A stretch of DNA of 64,000 bases from the NCBI GenBank assembly GCA_023393915.1, contig JAEXBS010000072.1:36488-100487 (forward strand). Reading direction: 5' to 3'. This DNA comes from Bacteroidota bacterium (GTDB taxonomy: Bacteria > Bacteroidota > Bacteroidia > Flavobacteriales > Weeksellaceae). Shown here in pieces: positions 51,993 to 60,366 of this stretch; the stretch's first letter is position 1, and the number at the start of each line of letters is the position of its first letter. The notes beneath the pieces were generated by a model. That model did no database searches. It was not told where the DNA came from and saw only the letters and a program-made list of their open reading frames with translations. The position numbers and the translations under genes were made by a program.

Positions 51993-53249
51993 ATGAAAAC
52001 TATTATTTCAAAAAATCTAGTCCTTCTTTTTTCGCTTCTTTTCAGTGCTACGATTTTAGCACAAGAATCCAACCCTTCTAAGAATTCAGGGTACATCTAT
52101 GTTGAGGGCGTCAATTTATATACTCCGGATCATAAAAAGTTCTTTATTCAAGGAACCAATGTGGGCAATTGGCTCAACCCAGAAGGGTATATGTTCTTTT
52201 TTGAGAATACATCGTCTTATAGGCTCATCAATCAGGCTTTTTCTGAAATGGTTGGCCCCGAATTCACTAAGAACTTTTGGCAATCCTTCAAAAAAAATTA
52301 TATCACTAAAGAAGACATCGAGTACATTCGTTCAACAGGCATGAATACGGTGCGTGTTCCCTTTCACTACAAGCAGTTTACGGATGAGGACTATCTTGGA
52401 TTGACAGGTAAACAAGACGGTTTTGAGATTTTGGATCAGGTCATTAAGTGGTCAAAGGATGCTGGACTTTATGTAATCCTAGATATGCATGTTGCTCCTG
52501 GCGGACAAACAGGTGATAACATTGATGACAGTTACGGATATCCTTGGCTCTTTATGGAGAAAGCGTATCAAGACCAATTTGTGGCCATTTGGAAGTCGAT
52601 TGCAGAGCGATACAAAAATGAAACGGCCGTCTTGGGATACGATTTACTTAATGAACCGATCGCTCATTATTTTGAAAAGGACTATGAAAAGTTAAACCCT
52701 AAGTTGGAGCCTCTTTACAAACGAGCTACAGCAGAAATAAGAAAAGTAGACCCTCACCATATCATCATTCTAGGCGGGGCGCAGTGGAACAGTAATTTTT
52801 CGGTTTTTAAAGATTGGACTTTTGATCCGCAACTCGTCTACTCACCGCATCGTTATTGGAGTGGTACGGAAACAAAAGACATTCAGGATTTTCTTGATTT
52901 TCAGCAGAAAGTGAATTTGCCCATGTTCATGGGAGAGACCGGAGAGAATACGGATGAGTGGGTGGAGAAATTCCGAATAACTCTAGAAAAGAATAATATT
53001 GGTTGGACTTTCTGGCCCTATAAAAAAATGGTACCTACAGCGGGAATGATGACTATTGCAAAGCCAAAGGATTGGGATCTAATCGTTGAGTATACTAAAA
53101 AAGATCGTAGTTCATTTGAGAAGATTCGTGAGGCTCGTCCTGATCAACAAAAGGTTCGAAACGCAATGTTAGAACTATTAGAAAATATGAAATTTTCGAA
53201 TTCAATAAAAAATGAGGGGTACACCCGAGCTTTGGGTATGACTCCGTAA
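51993..53249 (+). CDS. Glycoside hydrolase family 5 protein, secreted
   Basis: A 418-residue exported TIM-barrel glycosidase. A signal peptide covers about 1-23 (ending ILAQ). GH5 features are IQGTNVGNWLNPEGYMF, GMNTVRVPFHYK, the acid/base Glu in YDLLNEPIAHYF and the nucleophile Glu in MFMGETGENTDEW. GNWL-type openings recall exo-beta-1,3-glucanases, but cellulase or beta-mannanase activity cannot be excluded. It sits between paaZ and a crotonase gene on the same strand, which is not expected for a phenylacetate cluster. No carbohydrate-binding or sorting domain is seen. Confidence 0.9.
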   Translation: MKTIISKNLVLLFSLLFSATILAQESNPSKNSGYIYVEGVNLYTPDHKKFFIQGTNVGNWLNPEGYMFFFENTSSYRLINQAFSEMVGPEFTKNFWQSFKKNYITKEDIEYIRSTGMNTVRVPFHYKQFTDEDYLGLTGKQDGFEILDQVIKWSKDAGLYVILDMHVAPGGQTGDNIDDSYGYPWLFMEKAYQDQFVAIWKSIAERYKNETAVLGYDLLNEPIAHYFEKDYEKLNPKLEPLYKRATAEIRKVDPHHIIILGGAQWNSNFSVFKDWTFDPQLVYSPHRYWSGTETKDIQDFLDFQQKVNLPMFMGETGENTDEWVEKFRITLEKNNIGWTFWPYKKMVPTAGMMTIAKPKDWDLIVEYTKKDRSSFEKIREARPDQQKVRNAMLELLENMKFSNSIKNEGYTRALGMTP

Positions 53250-53260
53250 AATACAATTTT

Positions 53261-54034
53261 ATGCAAGGAGAGACAAGCGTAGTAACAAAGATTAATAGCG
53301 GGATAGGAACCATCGAGTTTGGAACCCCAAAGAGTAATTCACTTCCAGGACATGTACTTCGAAAACTGGCTGAGGAAATTATTCAGACCTCTGAGAATCC
53401 TGATGTTAAAGTAATTTTAATTCGATCAACGGGTGAAAAAGCATTTTGTGCAGGTGCTAGTTTTGATGAACTGCTTGAAATTGATGATTTAGAAAGCTCT
53501 AAAATATTTTTTTCTGGATTTGCTGAGGTCTTAGAAGCAATGAGAACTTGTGGTAAATTAGTCGTGGTTCGGGTTCAAGGTAAAACCACAGGTGGAGGTG
53601 TAGGAATTGCTTGTGGAGCGGATTATTGCTTTGCAACTCAGAATGCGTCCTTTGCTTTAACGGAATTAAATCTAGGTATTGGACCTTTTGTGATTGGACC
53701 TTACGTGGAGAGAAAAATGGGAACCTCGCAATTCACTGCCATGGCTATGGACGCCTCTTTTCGAGATGCGCAATGGGGGAAAAACCATGGCGTTTACCAT
53801 GAGGTGTATCAGTCGATTGATGAGATGGATTCTGCTTTAGATGCCTTTATCAACCAGTTAGCTAATCGAAGTACTAAAGCTTTGTCTTTAATTAAAAAGG
53901 TAAGTTGGGAAAATACCGATCATTTTAGCGATTTGATGCCTGAGCGCATTACGATGAGCGCCTCACTAATCTTGGAACCTTACGCAAAGAAGCAAATTCT
54001 TTCTATTAAAGAAAAATTGGCAGCAAAGAACTAA
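53261..54034 (+). CDS. Enoyl-CoA hydratase/isomerase family protein (possible PaaF)
   Basis: A 257-residue crotonase-fold protein. The oxyanion segments are STGEKAFCAGASFDELLE and GKTTGGGVGIACGADYCF, and the conserved Glu lies in FALTELNLGIGPFVIG. The first catalytic Glu of classical hydratases (GGGxE) is Gly here, as in AUH/LiuC-type methylglutaconyl-CoA hydratases. In this cluster it may take the PaaF role (2,3-dehydroadipyl-CoA hydration). This is inferred from context. It lies 11 bp after the GH5 gene. Confidence 0.83.
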   Translation: MQGETSVVTKINSGIGTIEFGTPKSNSLPGHVLRKLAEEIIQTSENPDVKVILIRSTGEKAFCAGASFDELLEIDDLESSKIFFSGFAEVLEAMRTCGKLVVVRVQGKTTGGGVGIACGADYCFATQNASFALTELNLGIGPFVIGPYVERKMGTSQFTAMAMDASFRDAQWGKNHGVYHEVYQSIDEMDSALDAFINQLANRSTKALSLIKKVSWENTDHFSDLMPERITMSASLILEPYAKKQILSIKEKLAAKN

Positions 54035-54162
54035 CTTTGTATACTTCTGCCGACTGGAGATCCTGTGACATTAGTGGTTGAAGGTTTGAATTTGGAACAA
54101 TTTTGGTTCCTTATTTTACTTATTTTGGTTCTTGCTTGATCCAATTTTTAAGAACTTATAGA

Positions 54163-54705
54163 ATGAAAAGAAGTAGTTTATTTTTAGTGGTCACTTTGCT
54201 TGTGCTGAGTGGTTGTAAGAAAGATCCAGCTCTTGATGAAACGAATACCATGGATTCTCAATTAATAGAGCGGGAGGTCGTAACTCAGATCGACTCCACT
54301 TATGTAAAATTGCCTGATTCGATAATTGATCAATCTAGCGAAGTAGAGCGCGTATTGCACGAAGGAGTGATGAGACAGGAAACTCCTGAGAAAATTATGA
54401 GAACCATGGATGCTAGTGAGCGACCGCTTACTTTTGGTGATGAAATTAAGAACACGGATCAAGTTTTCATACTCAAACTAACCGACCTTCCTAAAGGTCC
54501 ATTTTCATTAACTCTCCATCCCGAAAACAAGGAAATGAACCTTAGAATAAACCAAATCCGCTATGCCGATGGAAGTCTAGACGGACCGTTTGGTTTGGAA
54601 TTATCTACAGACAATCCACAAGAAGGTGAAGTTTTGGTTTATGTATCCAAAAGTCAAATGGCTTCTAGCTCCCCGATAGGTAGGTTTACGCTTTCAATCG
54701 AGTAA
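54163..54705 (+). CDS. Putative lipoprotein, unknown function
   Basis: A 180-residue protein with a lipoprotein signal MKRSSLFLVVTLLVLSGC (lipobox LSGC, Cys18). The mature part is acidic at first, then a beta-rich segment from about 90 to 180 with no known motif. ATG at 54163 is chosen because it gives the lipobox; the open frame upstream adds 20 residues. I do not recognise the family. It is likely anchored in the outer or inner membrane. Confidence 0.78.
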   Translation: MKRSSLFLVVTLLVLSGCKKDPALDETNTMDSQLIEREVVTQIDSTYVKLPDSIIDQSSEVERVLHEGVMRQETPEKIMRTMDASERPLTFGDEIKNTDQVFILKLTDLPKGPFSLTLHPENKEMNLRINQIRYADGSLDGPFGLELSTDNPQEGEVLVYVSKSQMASSSPIGRFTLSIE

Positions 54706-54759
54706 ATTACTGGTCTTTATTATTATAGAATTTTAGTACAATTAAATACATTTTAAACA

Positions 54760-55263
54760 ATGAAAAATTATATTTTATCGGCACTTTCTGCCTCTGCAAT
54801 TGTAGTGAGTTGTTCTACGGTCTCCTCTGTACTACAAAATACTTTGCCTTTTAACTCAAGCTTCGTGATCAACGAAGGAACACCTAGCAATTCTAAGCAT
54901 TCGGTGGTAGGAGCAGGAACGGGAATCAATCAGATTTTTGGCGTAAGTCAAAATGTGCAAGACATTCGCGCTAATAATGCCACTTTAACAGTAAGTTCTG
55001 GTGCCCAAGGAATGGGTGTTTTTAGATCGGTTGAGGTCTATTTAACCTATGGCAATAAAGAGGTATTGGTAGCTTCAAGAGATCAGATTTCAGACAATAT
55101 AGGAAACAGCTTGTCGTTAGACCTAACCAATCGAAATCTCGATGATATCATGAAGTCGGGGAATTCGATTCAGCAAAAAATTGTTTATACCCTTAAGAGT
55201 AGTCCAACTCAAAACATGCAACTCAAAAGTTCACTTACTTTCTCAAGCGTTCCTGTAAAATAG
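54760..55263 (+). CDS. Putative lipoprotein, unknown function
   Basis: A 167-residue protein with a lipoprotein-like signal (MKNYILSALSASAIVVSC, Cys18). The mature part alternates short strands rich in Ser, Asn and Val, suggesting a beta structure, possibly repetitive (NNATLTVSSGAQGMGVF, SRDQISDNIGNSLSLDL). No family is recognised. It lies 54 bp after another lipoprotein gene on the same strand. A bidirectional terminator follows. Confidence 0.78.
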   Translation: MKNYILSALSASAIVVSCSTVSSVLQNTLPFNSSFVINEGTPSNSKHSVVGAGTGINQIFGVSQNVQDIRANNATLTVSSGAQGMGVFRSVEVYLTYGNKEVLVASRDQISDNIGNSLSLDLTNRNLDDIMKSGNSIQQKIVYTLKSSPTQNMQLKSSLTFSSVPVK

Positions 55264-55311
55264 AAAAATGCTCATCCTGCATATTTTTTTCGCCTAGAAA
55301 ATAGATAGCCT

Positions 55312-55357
55312 AAAATCACCCTATTCATTAAATCATTAAAGTGAATAGGGTGATTTC
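55312..55357. terminator. Bidirectional terminator between the lipoprotein gene and dtd
   Basis: AAATCACCCTATTCA (55313-55327) and TGAATAGGGTGATTT (55342-55356) pair perfectly over 15 bp between convergent genes. Confidence 0.85.
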
Positions 55358-55362
55358 TTTAT

Positions 55363-55812
55363 CTAAGATTTGGTGTGGCTGTCCATTACAATGGTAACAG
55401 GTCCATCGTTAACCAAACTAACTTGCATATCTGCGCCAAACTCTCCGGTCTCTACCTTTGCACCTGATTCCTTCAGGAGTTCTACGAAATAATTAAACAG
55501 TTCTTTTGCTTTTTCTGGAGCTGCGGCTTGAATAAACGAAGGTCGGTTTCCTTTCTTGTATTCTGCAATCAATGTGAATTGACTGATAGTAAGAAAACTG
55601 CCTCCACTCTGAAGTATAGATCGGTTCATGAGTCCATTTTCATCAGAAAAAATTCGAAGGTTTTGAATTTTGTTAGAGAGAAAGACGGCATCTTCTTTTT
55701 CGTCCCGCTTATCAACACCGACAAGAAGAACTAGGCCATGGTCAATCGATCCTACAATTTTACCGCTCACTTCTACCTTTGCTTCCAAAGATCTTTGAAT
55801 AACAACTTTCAT
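55363..55812 (-). CDS. dtd: D-aminoacyl-tRNA deacylase
   Basis: A 149-residue DTD that removes D-amino acids from tRNA. It starts MKVVIQRSLEAKVEVSGKIVG and has the active-site SQFTL (about 77-81) and NDGPVTI (about 136-142) motifs that form the cross-subunit Gly-Pro site. Length is normal (145). Its start is 2 bp from the end of the upstream Rieske-like gene, so the two are co-transcribed. Confidence 0.96.
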   Translation of the reverse strand: MKVVIQRSLEAKVEVSGKIVGSIDHGLVLLVGVDKRDEKEDAVFLSNKIQNLRIFSDENGLMNRSILQSGGSFLTISQFTLIAEYKKGNRPSFIQAAAPEKAKELFNYFVELLKESGAKVETGEFGADMQVSLVNDGPVTIVMDSHTKS

Positions 55813-55814
55813 AA

Positions 55815-56264
55815 TTAGTTAAAAAGGATTAATGTGTTGGTTGAGGTTTCGTATTGGTAACGGTATCTTTTTAATGGAGTAGAGGTGCCAGAAATAGCTT
55901 GACCATTAATCAGGTTCCATTCTGATTGATCCTTTGGACATACTACCTTAGTCTGGTTTTCAACCATCAAAGTAGTATTGGACTCCGGACAGAGGTGGGG
56001 AGCATTGCGATCGTAAACGTAAAATCCTTGAGGGGTATTTACTACAATTAGGCCTCTTGTTCCGCTTTGCTGCTCAGCCACATAAACCCAGCCTCCAAGT
56101 TGCTGTAAGGCTTGGTAGGACGGGTGATCCAGAAGCAGTCTAACTTGTACAGTTGAATGGGGGAAGCAATCGGCCAGAGGTTGGTCGCTTCGGCATGAGA
56201 TGTTGCATAATATGCTGATTATCAGCAGGGAAATTATTGTTAATAAACGCTTTGTTTTGGTCAT
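55815..56264 (-). CDS. Rieske-fold lipoprotein with degenerate cluster ligands
   Basis: A 149-residue exported protein with a signal ending in ISCRSD (probable lipobox, Cys about 24). The rest aligns with the Rieske fold: APHLCPE corresponds to the first CPH ligand pair and VCPKDQSEWNLINGQAISG to the second CPxH. Only His of the first and Cys of the second site remain, so a normal 2Fe-2S cluster is unlikely. Similar small proteins occur beside greA in flavobacteria. Function is unknown. It lies upstream of dtd and is divergent from greA. Confidence 0.78.
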   Translation of the reverse strand: MTKTKRLLTIISLLIISILCNISCRSDQPLADCFPHSTVQVRLLLDHPSYQALQQLGGWVYVAEQQSGTRGLIVVNTPQGFYVYDRNAPHLCPESNTTLMVENQTKVVCPKDQSEWNLINGQAISGTSTPLKRYRYQYETSTNTLILFN

Positions 56265-56367
56265 CTGGAAAATTATATTATCTTTGTTTAAGAATAAAAA
56301 CCAATTAGATATTGTCCGGGCTTAGGGTCGGATAATTTTTTTTTATTATTTTCAAAATTAAAAAATT

Positions 56368-56838
56368 ATGGCAACATACGTAACGAAAGCAGGTCTAGAA
56401 AAAATGGTTTCTGAATTAGAACATTTAGAAAGCATTGAAAGACCTAGAATTACTCAGCAAATTGCTGAAGCTAGAGATAAAGGAGATTTATCAGAGAATG
56501 CGGAATACGATGCAGCGAAAGAGGCTCAAGGGATGCTTGAAATGAAAATTTCGAAGTTAAAGGATGCGATTGCAACCTCTAAAGTAATTGACGAATCCCA
56601 GCTGGATGCATCGAAGGTTGCTATTTTAACGACAGTTAAGCTCCTAAATAAAGCAACGAAAAAAGAGCAAGTTTTTACCTTTGTCCCTGACAATGAAAGT
56701 GATTTGAAAAGTGGGAAGATTTCTGTATCCACTCCAATCGCTAAAGGCTTATTAGGAAAGAAAGTTGGAGAAAGTGCAACTATTGTACTTCCTAATGGAA
56801 ATCAACTGGAGTTCGAGGTTCTCGATATTTCTATCTAA
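56368..56838 (+). CDS. greA: Transcription elongation factor GreA
   Basis: A 156-residue factor that triggers cleavage of backtracked RNA by RNA polymerase. It has the N-terminal coiled coil with the tip residues Asp and Glu in ARDKGDLSENAEYDAAKEAQ (about 36-55), and the C-terminal FKBP-like domain (about 85-156). Length matches E. coli (158). A HIT gene follows by 33 bp. Confidence 0.97.
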   Translation: MATYVTKAGLEKMVSELEHLESIERPRITQQIAEARDKGDLSENAEYDAAKEAQGMLEMKISKLKDAIATSKVIDESQLDASKVAILTTVKLLNKATKKEQVFTFVPDNESDLKSGKISVSTPIAKGLLGKKVGESATIVLPNGNQLEFEVLDISI

Positions 56839-56871
56839 TTCCATTCATAGAATAATATAAAGCATTAACCT

Positions 56872-57261
56872 ATGAGTTCTATTTTCACTAAAATCGTTGA
56901 GGGCAGCATTCCTGCTTATAAAATAGCAGAAGATGAAAAGCATCTTGCTTTTCTTGATGTTAGTCCCCTAGTAAAGGGTCATACGCTAGTAATTCCTAAA
57001 GAAGAAGTAGATTTAATTTTTGATCTTGATTCTGAAGCTTATCGGGACTTATGGTCTTTTGCTCAAAAAACAGCCAAGAAGATTCAAAAGGCTATTCCTT
57101 GTGTTAGAGTAGGGGTAGCGGTTGTAGGTTTAGAAGTGCCTCACGCTCATATTCATTTGGTTCCACTCAATACCATGTCTGATTTGAATTTTATGAACGA
57201 GAGACTCCAGCTTTCTAAGGAAGAATACGAAGAGATTAGAGAAAAAATTTTGAATGCGTAG
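56872..57261 (+). CDS. HIT family protein
   Basis: A 129-residue histidine-triad nucleotide hydrolase or transferase. The motif HAHIHLVPL (about 93-101) supplies the catalytic His. The start SSIFTKIVEGSIPAYKIAEDEKHLAFLD and GHTLVIPKEEVD are typical of the HINT/Fhit-like branch. It probably acts on AMP conjugates in the cytoplasm; the physiological substrate is not clear. It is likely co-transcribed with greA. Confidence 0.93.
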   Translation: MSSIFTKIVEGSIPAYKIAEDEKHLAFLDVSPLVKGHTLVIPKEEVDLIFDLDSEAYRDLWSFAQKTAKKIQKAIPCVRVGVAVVGLEVPHAHIHLVPLNTMSDLNFMNERLQLSKEEYEEIREKILNA

Positions 57262-57328
57262 GAAGTAAATTTGTCAAAGTAGTAACTTTGACAAAATTTT
57301 TTATCGACTAAAAAGTAAGATTTAATTA

Positions 57329-58537
57329 ATGAATCCAAACCAATGTTCCTTTTGTGGAAGAAAAAAAAGTGAAGTACAGATATTAATTACCGGACAACAG
57401 GGGTTCATCTGTGAGAACTGTATTGAGCAAGCTCATACGATTATTAAAGACACCGTTAGTTCAGGATCCAGCTTTGCAGCAGAATCACTAGCTGAACTAA
57501 AAAAACCTAAAGAGATTAAAACTTTCCTCGATCAATACGTCATTGGTCAAGATCAAGCCAAGAAGCAATTAGCTATTGCGGTATACAATCATTACAAACG
57601 ACTTCTGCATGCAGAAGAGAAAGATCGAGAGATTGAGATTGAAAAATCCAACATCATCATGATAGGTGAAACGGGTACAGGAAAGACCCTTTTGGCAAAA
57701 ACGATTGCTCGAGAATTAAATGTGCCGTTTTGCATTGTAGATGCGACGATTTTAACTGAAGCAGGTTATGTGGGGGAAGATATCGAAAGTATACTTTCTC
57801 GCTTACTTATGGTGGCGGATTATGACGTAGAAAAGGCACAAAGAGGAATTGTATTTATCGATGAAATAGATAAGATTGCTAGAAAATCGGATAATGCCAG
57901 TATAACTAGAGATGTTTCTGGGGAAGGAGTGCAACAAGGACTCTTAAAACTTTTAGAAGGAAGTATTGTCAACGTACCGCCGCAAGGGGGAAGAAAGCAT
58001 CCAGACCAAAAATACATTCAAGTAAATACTCAAAACATCCTGTTTATAGCAGGTGGAGCTTTCGATGGAATCCAAGAAATTATTGAACGTAGACTTAATA
58101 AGCAAGCCATTGGTTTTAGTAGTGAAAAAATGGCCATGCAAGAGGATAATACGGATGTTTTGAGCCAGCTTACCGCAATTGATCTGCGTAAGTTTGGTCT
58201 TATTCCAGAGCTCCTCGGTAGGTTCCCAATTATCACTTACCTAGAAAAACTCACAAAAGAAACGATGGTTCGTATTATGAAAGAGCCAAAAAACTCGATT
58301 GTGAATCAATTTGTTGAACTTTTCAAGATGGACGGAACCGAACTTGAATTCACCGATGGTGCTATTGAAAGAATTGTGGAAGAAACTATGGAGAAGGGAC
58401 TTGGAGCAAGAGGACTCCGAGCAACTACAGAAAAAGTATTAGAAGATTACATGTTTGAGGCCGGTCAACAAAAGAAAATTAAGTTAACCAAACTAAATGT
58501 TTTTAAAGGCCCTAGCAAGCAGAAAACTGCTAGCTAA
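57329..58537 (+). CDS. clpX: ATP-dependent Clp protease ATPase subunit ClpX
   Basis: A 402-residue AAA+ unfoldase that feeds proteins to ClpP. The N-terminal zinc-binding domain has CSFC and CENC (about 6-9 and 27-30). Walker A is GETGTGKT (about 113-120), Walker B is IVFIDEIDKIA, and the ClpP-binding loop is IGF in QAIGFSSE. The length is slightly below E. coli ClpX (424). clpP is not adjacent. Confidence 0.97.
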   Translation: MNPNQCSFCGRKKSEVQILITGQQGFICENCIEQAHTIIKDTVSSGSSFAAESLAELKKPKEIKTFLDQYVIGQDQAKKQLAIAVYNHYKRLLHAEEKDREIEIEKSNIIMIGETGTGKTLLAKTIARELNVPFCIVDATILTEAGYVGEDIESILSRLLMVADYDVEKAQRGIVFIDEIDKIARKSDNASITRDVSGEGVQQGLLKLLEGSIVNVPPQGGRKHPDQKYIQVNTQNILFIAGGAFDGIQEIIERRLNKQAIGFSSEKMAMQEDNTDVLSQLTAIDLRKFGLIPELLGRFPIITYLEKLTKETMVRIMKEPKNSIVNQFVELFKMDGTELEFTDGAIERIVEETMEKGLGARGLRATTEKVLEDYMFEAGQQKKIKLTKLNVFKGPSKQKTAS

Positions 58538-58567
58538 AGTAAAATCATAACAAACCAACAAGTGAAA

Positions 58568-58601
58568 AGAACTTGCCAATTAAAGGCAAGTTTTTTTTGT
58601 A
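58568..58601 (+). terminator. clpX terminator
   Basis: AACTTGCC pairs with GGCAAGTT over a short AATTAAA loop and runs into eight T residues, just before the next gene. Confidence 0.85.
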
Positions 58602-58611
58602 TTTTTATACC

Positions 58612-59889
58612 ATGAAAAAAACCTTATTAATTCTATTGATTGGAGTCTTTGCTTCTAGTCATGCACAATTTAAAGTTCAGATCGAAACGCCAGGGGATTT
58701 TGCTCCACAGACAGTTTATTTTTATACTCTAGATGGTTCTCGTGATGTCCTTGCAGGAAAGGCTGAAAAAAAGCAAAATGCGTTTACTATAAATTATCCT
58801 GAATCCTATGTTGGTATGATGAAAGCCTATTTTCCTGAAGTTAATTATTCTGTTGAATTCATTTCGGAGAATAACGACGTTAAAATGACTTTAGCAAGAA
58901 ACTCTAACGGAACTACCCAAGTAGTGTATCATGATCTTTCCAACCAAGCAATGGATCGCGTTTTGAATCATGAACGTAAAATAGAGAGCATTCTGCCGGT
59001 ACTTTCTCAGATACAAGCCTTTTATCAGCCTAGCGAAGCTTTCTACCAAGCTTTGGAGAAAGAGCAGCAGAATTTATCTAAGGCCTTGCCTGACATTAAA
59101 GGACACCCTTTTGTATCCTACTATCAAGAAAAGCAACTTCAGTTTTTAGATGAAAGCGCCTCACCTAAGAGCCCGCTTGAAGTTCAGAAATTTCTTTCTA
59201 ATACATCAAGTTACCTAGAATCCTCTTCACTATTAAGGCCTATTTTAGTGAAGTATCTCTCTATGGTCCAGTCGAGTAATGCGCAAGCTTCAGTTGATTC
59301 TTTACTTAATGAGTTGAATTTAGAAAGTCCAAGAGGGCAAACCGTTCTAGCGGAATTAATTGAGCTATTTGATATGTACGGGATGAAGGAGCTTAAGGAT
59401 AATTATCTTTCTAAAGCGAACAACCTTAAATGCGAAATTAATAATAGACTTTCCGCAACGATTGATGTCAATGCACAGACTTCTGTAGGTGCTAAGTTCC
59501 CGAATTACGAGTTCCAGAATCCTACAAAAACAACAGCGAAATCCCTTCATGATGTAAATGCCAAGCGTAAGGTAATTATCTTTTGGTCCTCAACATGTAA
59601 GCACTGTGAAACGGATTTGCCAAAATTTATTCCTTACTACAACCGTTTGAAAAGTCAAGGAATCGAATTGATTGGACTATCACTCGATACCGATAAAACA
59701 CGTTATGAGGCTAAAGCAGACGTTTATCCATGGATTAATGATACGGAGCTTCGTGGATGGAACAGTAGCTTTGCGGACACCTACAATGTGAAAGCGACCC
59801 CATTTTATTATGTACTAGATGAAAATAATGAAATTCTTGCCAAGCCAGATTATGCGAATGATGTAATTGAATTTTTAGGAATAAATTAA
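58612..59889 (+). CDS. Thioredoxin-fold exported protein (TlpA/ResA-like)
   Basis: A 425-residue exported protein. A signal peptide covers about 1-19 (MKKTLLILLIGVFASSHAQ). The N-terminal half is a DUF4369-like or other unknown beta and helical domain. The C-terminal 140 residues are a thioredoxin fold: WSSTCKHCETDLPKF with the redox pair CKHC and the cis-Pro loop ATPFYYVLD. It probably acts in periplasmic thiol chemistry. ATG at 58612 is chosen; 13 extra codons upstream fall in the terminator. Confidence 0.87.
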   Translation: MKKTLLILLIGVFASSHAQFKVQIETPGDFAPQTVYFYTLDGSRDVLAGKAEKKQNAFTINYPESYVGMMKAYFPEVNYSVEFISENNDVKMTLARNSNGTTQVVYHDLSNQAMDRVLNHERKIESILPVLSQIQAFYQPSEAFYQALEKEQQNLSKALPDIKGHPFVSYYQEKQLQFLDESASPKSPLEVQKFLSNTSSYLESSSLLRPILVKYLSMVQSSNAQASVDSLLNELNLESPRGQTVLAELIELFDMYGMKELKDNYLSKANNLKCEINNRLSATIDVNAQTSVGAKFPNYEFQNPTKTTAKSLHDVNAKRKVIIFWSSTCKHCETDLPKFIPYYNRLKSQGIELIGLSLDTDKTRYEAKADVYPWINDTELRGWNSSFADTYNVKATPFYYVLDENNEILAKPDYANDVIEFLGIN

Positions 59890-59921
59890 TTTGCCAACTT
59901 TTCAAAATATGTTTATATTTG
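59890..59921 (+). promoter_or_regulatory. tRNA-Met promoter
   Basis: TTTG (59890-59893), a 20-nt spacer, then TATATTTG (59914-59921), 12 bp before the tRNA. Confidence 0.78.
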
Positions 59922-59933
59922 CACCACTCTAAT

Positions 59934-60007
59934 GGCGAGGTAGCTCAGATGGTTAGAGCGCAGGATTCATAACCCTGAGGTCACGGGTTCAATTCCCGTC
60001 TTCGCTA
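59934..60007 (+). tRNA. tRNA-Met (CAT)
   Basis: Acceptor arm GGCGAGG pairs with CTTCGCT, with two G-T pairs. The anticodon CAT is in ATTCATAAC and the T-arm is CGGGTTCAATTCCCG. Features fit an elongator tRNA-Met rather than the initiator. An Ile tRNA with a modified C34 (CAT anticodon) cannot be excluded without comparison. Confidence 0.92.
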
Positions 60008-60009
60008 CT

Positions 60010-60043
60010 AAAACCGATGCATTTTGTGCATCGGTTTTTTTAT
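60010..60043 (+). terminator. tRNA-Met terminator
   Basis: AAAACCGATGCA (60010-60021) pairs with TGCATCGGTTTT (60027-60038) over a 5-nt loop, and T residues follow. Confidence 0.88.
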
Positions 60044-60361
60044 TACCTGCTCAATTCTGTTTCGTAAATGAAAGAATGTTCCAGGTTGTAATTGGGTGTG
60101 GCAAACACCGATTAGATAATTATTTTGCTACAAAAGTGCTGCTTTTGAATATTTTTTATAGATAAATATTAAAAAAGCTTCAGTAGAATCCATAAAGTAA
60201 AATTTCTCAAAATTTGAAAGAAAAAAGTATAAAAAAATTTGTTATAAAAAAAAATTGTGCTACTTTTACATCGCTTTAATGAGGCACACGCTTCACAGAA
60301 GCAATAAATTTTTTTTCATCATTTGTGTTTTTAGAATCGTGTCGCAAGATGCGATTCTTTT
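60044..60361. other. Intergenic region at the composition boundary
   Basis: No protein gene. It is very AT-rich. It contains a possible plus-strand promoter (60238-60268), a hairpin GCTTC-ACA-GAAGC (about 60290-60302) before a T-run, and a terminator hairpin (60332-60366). By eye, the sequence beyond it differs in base and codon use from everything to its left. Confidence 0.6.
60238..60268 (+). promoter_or_regulatory. Possible promoter of a short transcript
   Basis: TTTG (60238-60241), an exact 19-nt spacer, then TACTTTTA (60261-60268), one base off TAnnTTTG. About 90 bp later there is a terminator and no open frame in between. Confidence 0.45.
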
Positions 60362-60366
60362 TTATT
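60332..60366. terminator. Terminator between the short transcript and the DUF3810 gene
   Basis: AGAATCG and CGATTCT pair over GTGTCGCAAGATG, followed by a T-run on the plus strand and preceded by A/T runs for the minus strand. It could serve both directions. Confidence 0.7.
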
